A stretch of 64,000 nucleotides of DNA, from contig CAVURU010000001.1 of NCBI GenBank assembly GCA_963744005.1, forward strand, positions 124,001-188,000, written 5' to 3'. Under the pieces are notes generated by a model that saw nothing but the letters and a program-made list of their open reading frames with translations, searched no databases and had not been told where the DNA came from. The position numbers and the translations under genes are program-made. The number at the start of each line of letters is the position of its first letter. Position 1 is the first letter of the stretch. Below are positions 61,780 to 64,000 of the stretch, in pieces. The stretch is from Palsa-504 sp963744005 (GTDB taxonomy: Bacteria > Actinomycetota > Actinomycetes > Streptosporangiales > Streptosporangiaceae).

Positions 61780-62006
61780 CTCCCGACCTCCTCTCTCACG
61801 TCACTTTGTGGTGAGCAAGGCAAGACGGCTGGACGTTAGCATCCTTTGCCGCGGCCAGTGGCCTCTTGTCCATCGAATAACTACCCACTCGGCCCGGCCA
61901 GCAACAGGGATGACCTTTTTATCCGGACTCGGCCGGGTATAGATAGCCTCAGTTTTGACGTCGTGACCTGAGCAATCCAGAGCGTGAGACGCAACAGGAC
62001 CCAACG
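61780..62006. promoter_or_regulatory. divergent intergenic region of the TPR and NTPase genes
   Basis: 227 bases, less GC-rich than the genes in 61800-61960, containing the promoters of two divergent genes. TATAGA at about 61938 is a possible -10 box for the plus strand. No coding sequence seen. Confidence 0.4.
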
Positions 62007-63872
62007 GTGGAGCCCACGGTCGTTCATCAGCCTGCGGATGAGGACAGCGAACCTCAAGCCGCTGATGACGCTGCCCGGGCCGCGGCGGCCGGCCAGGTGG
62101 TGGTGGGCAACATCCCGGCACCGCGAGGCGGGATGCTGCCCCGCCCTGCGCTGCTCGGGCAGCTCACCCGGAGCGGCCCGGAGTCGCCCACGATCCTGAC
62201 CGGCCGCCCGGGAACAGGCAAGACCCAGCTGGCTGCGGCGTACGCGCGGGCCCGGCAGGCGGCCGGATGGCGCCTCATCGCGTGGGTTGACGCGCAGAGC
62301 AGGCGCAGCGTGCTGGCCGGGCTGGCCGCCGTGGCCCAGGCCGCGGGACTCAGCGATGACGGCGCCCAGCTCGGCCCGGCTGAGGCGGCTGCCGCGGTCC
62401 GGCGCTGGCTGGAGGCCGACGGGACCAGCTGCCTGGTCGTGTTCGACGACGTGCGCGACCTCGAGCTGATCCGGGACTTCGTCCCGGGCGCGGGGGCGGC
62501 CCGGGTCCTGGTCACCGCGGCCGTGGCCTCAGCCGGGGAGCCCGGCACGAGCATCCCGGTGGCGGAGTTCAGCGCGGAGGAAGCACTGGCCCTGCTGGAC
62601 GGCCGGACGGGACTGGCCGACCAGGCCGAGGCCGAGGCGGTGGCCAGCGAGCTGGAGCACTTGCCGCTGGCGCTGGACCAGGCCGCGGCCACCATCGCGC
62701 TACAGCATCAGGGGTATGCGCCCTACCTGGCCGAGCTGCGCGGCATTGACGTCGGTGACCTCACGCTGCCGGGAGAGGGCGAACGGGAACCGGGGTTTCC
62801 GGCCGCGGCGGCCCGGGCGGTTCCGCTGGCCCTGTCGGCCCTCTCGGCGGCTGATCCGCTGGGCCTGGCCGGGGGCGTGATGGAAGTCGTGGCCATGCTG
62901 TCGCCCGCCGCGGTCGGCTGCGCGCTCCTGCGGGCTGCCGGGCAGGGGGGCGCCTTGCTCGGCGGCGGGCGGCGGGTGGCCGAATCGATGGTGGACCAGG
63001 CGCTGCAGGAGCTCAACGCCCGGTCACTGCTGAGTGTCGGCCTCGATAAACGGGTCGTGAGCATGCACCGGGTGGTGGCCCGGGTGATCCTCGGCGGGCT
63101 GGCCCGCCAGGGCCGGCTCGAGAGGGCGTGCCGGGCCGCCGCCGCGACGGTGGAACTGTCCTGGGCCGCATCCGGGCCGGAGCCGGATCGCGTGCTGGCC
63201 GCAGACGTTGCGGGGCAGGTGGCGGCCCTGCTGGACAATGCAGGCCCGCACGCCCGCCAGGCCGGCGACGACCTGGCCCGGACGCTGGCCCGGTTCCGGT
63301 CCGTCCTGCTGACGCAGCTGGCCGGCCTCGGCGAGGACGCGCCGTACGCCATCGAGGTCGGCGAGCCTCTCGTCGCCGACCTCGAGCGGCTCGCCGGCTT
63401 CAGTGATCCCGGCACCGTGACGGCCCGCGCCCAGCTGGCCGTGGCCTACGAGGCGGCCGGCCGCCTGGCCGAGGCCATCCCGCTGTTCGAGCAGGTGCTG
63501 GCCGAACGGGGCCAGGCCCTGGGACCCGATCATCCGGATACCGCTCGGTCGCGAAGCGACCTGGCCCGCGCCTACCGCAGCACCGGAAGGGTGGCCGACG
63601 CCGTCCCGTTGCTGGAGTTCACGCTGGCCGCTCGCGAGCGGCTGCTGGGAGCCGGCGACCTGAGCACTCTCGTGCCGCGCAACAATCTCGCGAGTGCCTA
63701 CCGGGCCACGGGCCGGCTGGCCGATGCTATCGCGCTGTACGAGAAGAACGTGGCGGCCTGCGACCGCCTGCTCGGCGCTGACCACCCCAGGACACAGGCC
63801 TCGCGGCACAGCCTCGATCTCGCGCGGCAGGAATCGGCCCCGGCCGGGACCGCCGGGCCTGAGCCCGGCTGA
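62007..63872 (+). CDS. STAND-like NTPase with TPR repeats (intact P-loop)
   Basis: 621 residues, paralogous to the gene at 56686. Acidic disordered start, VVGNIPAPRGGMLPRPALLG, Walker A LTGRPGTGKTQLAAAYARAR (intact GKT), WRLIAWVDA, Walker B CLVVFDDVRD, LEHLPLALDQAAATIAL, a helical section, and a C-terminal set of about four TPR units (LGPDHPDTARSRSDLARAY and variants). GTG start; the ribosome site is weak. It likely couples nucleotide binding to partner recognition through TPRs. There is no N-terminal effector domain, unlike known defence STAND proteins. Divergent from the TPR gene. Confidence 0.85.
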   Translation: MEPTVVHQPADEDSEPQAADDAARAAAAGQVVVGNIPAPRGGMLPRPALLGQLTRSGPESPTILTGRPGTGKTQLAAAYARARQAAGWRLIAWVDAQSRRSVLAGLAAVAQAAGLSDDGAQLGPAEAAAAVRRWLEADGTSCLVVFDDVRDLELIRDFVPGAGAARVLVTAAVASAGEPGTSIPVAEFSAEEALALLDGRTGLADQAEAEAVASELEHLPLALDQAAATIALQHQGYAPYLAELRGIDVGDLTLPGEGEREPGFPAAAARAVPLALSALSAADPLGLAGGVMEVVAMLSPAAVGCALLRAAGQGGALLGGGRRVAESMVDQALQELNARSLLSVGLDKRVVSMHRVVARVILGGLARQGRLERACRAAAATVELSWAASGPEPDRVLAADVAGQVAALLDNAGPHARQAGDDLARTLARFRSVLLTQLAGLGEDAPYAIEVGEPLVADLERLAGFSDPGTVTARAQLAVAYEAAGRLAEAIPLFEQVLAERGQALGPDHPDTARSRSDLARAYRSTGRVADAVPLLEFTLAARERLLGAGDLSTLVPRNNLASAYRATGRLADAIALYEKNVAACDRLLGADHPRTQASRHSLDLARQESAPAGTAGPEPG

Positions 63873-63894
63873 CGGCTCGCGCCGGGGGCCGCGT

Positions 63895-64000
63895 CTAGTG
63901 GATCAGGTCGGTGGCGATCTCCAGGACGATGGCGCGCAGCTTGTCCGGATCGTCGACCTGCTGCAGGTAGAGCAGGCAGGTGGCGCCCATCGAGAGCACC
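63895..64000 (-). CDS. C-terminal end of a gene running off the right edge
   Basis: The minus strand is open from the right edge to a TAG at 63895-63897, giving 34 residues that end ATCLLYLQQVDDPDKLRAIV and then LEIATDLIH. The pattern looks coding (charged helical tail), convergent with the NTPase gene and 22 bases from its stop. Family not recognisable from this piece. Confidence 0.5.
   Translation of the reverse strand, partial: VLSMGATCLLYLQQVDDPDKLRAIVLEIATDLIH

Noticed and set aside
56686..63872. A known antiviral STAND/Avs defence system
   Set aside because: The NTPase-TPR proteins lack nuclease, TIR or other effector domains and sit with a sigma regulator, so a signalling role is more likely.
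1..64000. CRISPR arrays, prophage or integrative element
   Set aside because: No repeat-spacer pattern, integrase, capsid or terminase genes; the only mobile element seen is the IS481 copy.

Overview
The window is very GC-rich, with GC-biased third codon positions, frequent GTG/TTG starts and 4-base stop/start overlaps (GTGA, ATGA). Together with a BldC-type regulator and the order mfd - SurA-like lipoprotein - mazG ... eno - ftsB - DUF501 - ppx, this points to an actinomycete-type Actinomycetota chromosome (Streptosporangiales/Streptomycetales-like). The genus cannot be fixed by eye.

Layout. (1) 1-4.9 kb: end of a toxin-like HExxH metallopeptidase and a small partner, a BldC-like regulator, a serine/threonine dehydratase, a DUF4229 membrane protein and an APS kinase fused to a degenerate ATP-sulfurylase domain. 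(2) 5.1-10.4 kb: mfd, a lipoprotein and mazG. (3) 10.6-40.6 kb: a Wzx/Wzy-type exopolysaccharide island. It holds an initiating phosphoglycosyltransferase, a sigma factor, a branched-sugar cassette (two C-methyltransferase homologues, a sugar nucleotidyltransferase, a PIG-L deacetylase, a class III aminotransferase, an NAD-dependent epimerase), three glycosyltransferases, three Wzz-like copolymerases with degenerate kinase domains, a polymerase (Wzy), a flippase (Wzx), a beta-helix lipoprotein, an asparagine synthase / bi-domain oxidoreductase / heparinase-like cassette, a YdcF-like protein, an IS481 element and an RmlC-like epimerase. (4) 40.8-45.0 kb: eno - ftsB - DUF501 - ppx - uracil-DNA glycosylase as a tightly overlapping block, then an odd tRNA with a UAA anticodon. 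(5) 45.3-56.5 kb: thiolase, cystathionine beta-synthase, cystathionine gamma-synthase, an AAA ATPase / VWA pair, threonine ammonia-lyase and a MurJ/MviN flippase. (6) 56.7-64 kb: a possible signalling cassette of two paralogous NTPase-TPR proteins, a membrane-anchored sigma/anti-sigma fusion and a TPR protein.

Interpretation. The sugar cassette would make a C-methylated activated sugar. PglC/WcaJ-type initiation, GT2/GT4 transfer, Wzx flipping, Wzy polymerisation and Wzz length control would then build a surface glycan. The island sits between mazG and eno, which are close neighbours in related genomes.

Data quality. At least seven genes, including the central enolase, are each broken by one single-base insertion or deletion, with strong homology resuming in the next frame. 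This regular pattern suggests residual sequence errors (long-read type indels in short G/C runs) more than real decay. Seven genes are therefore listed as frameshifted with both halves joined.
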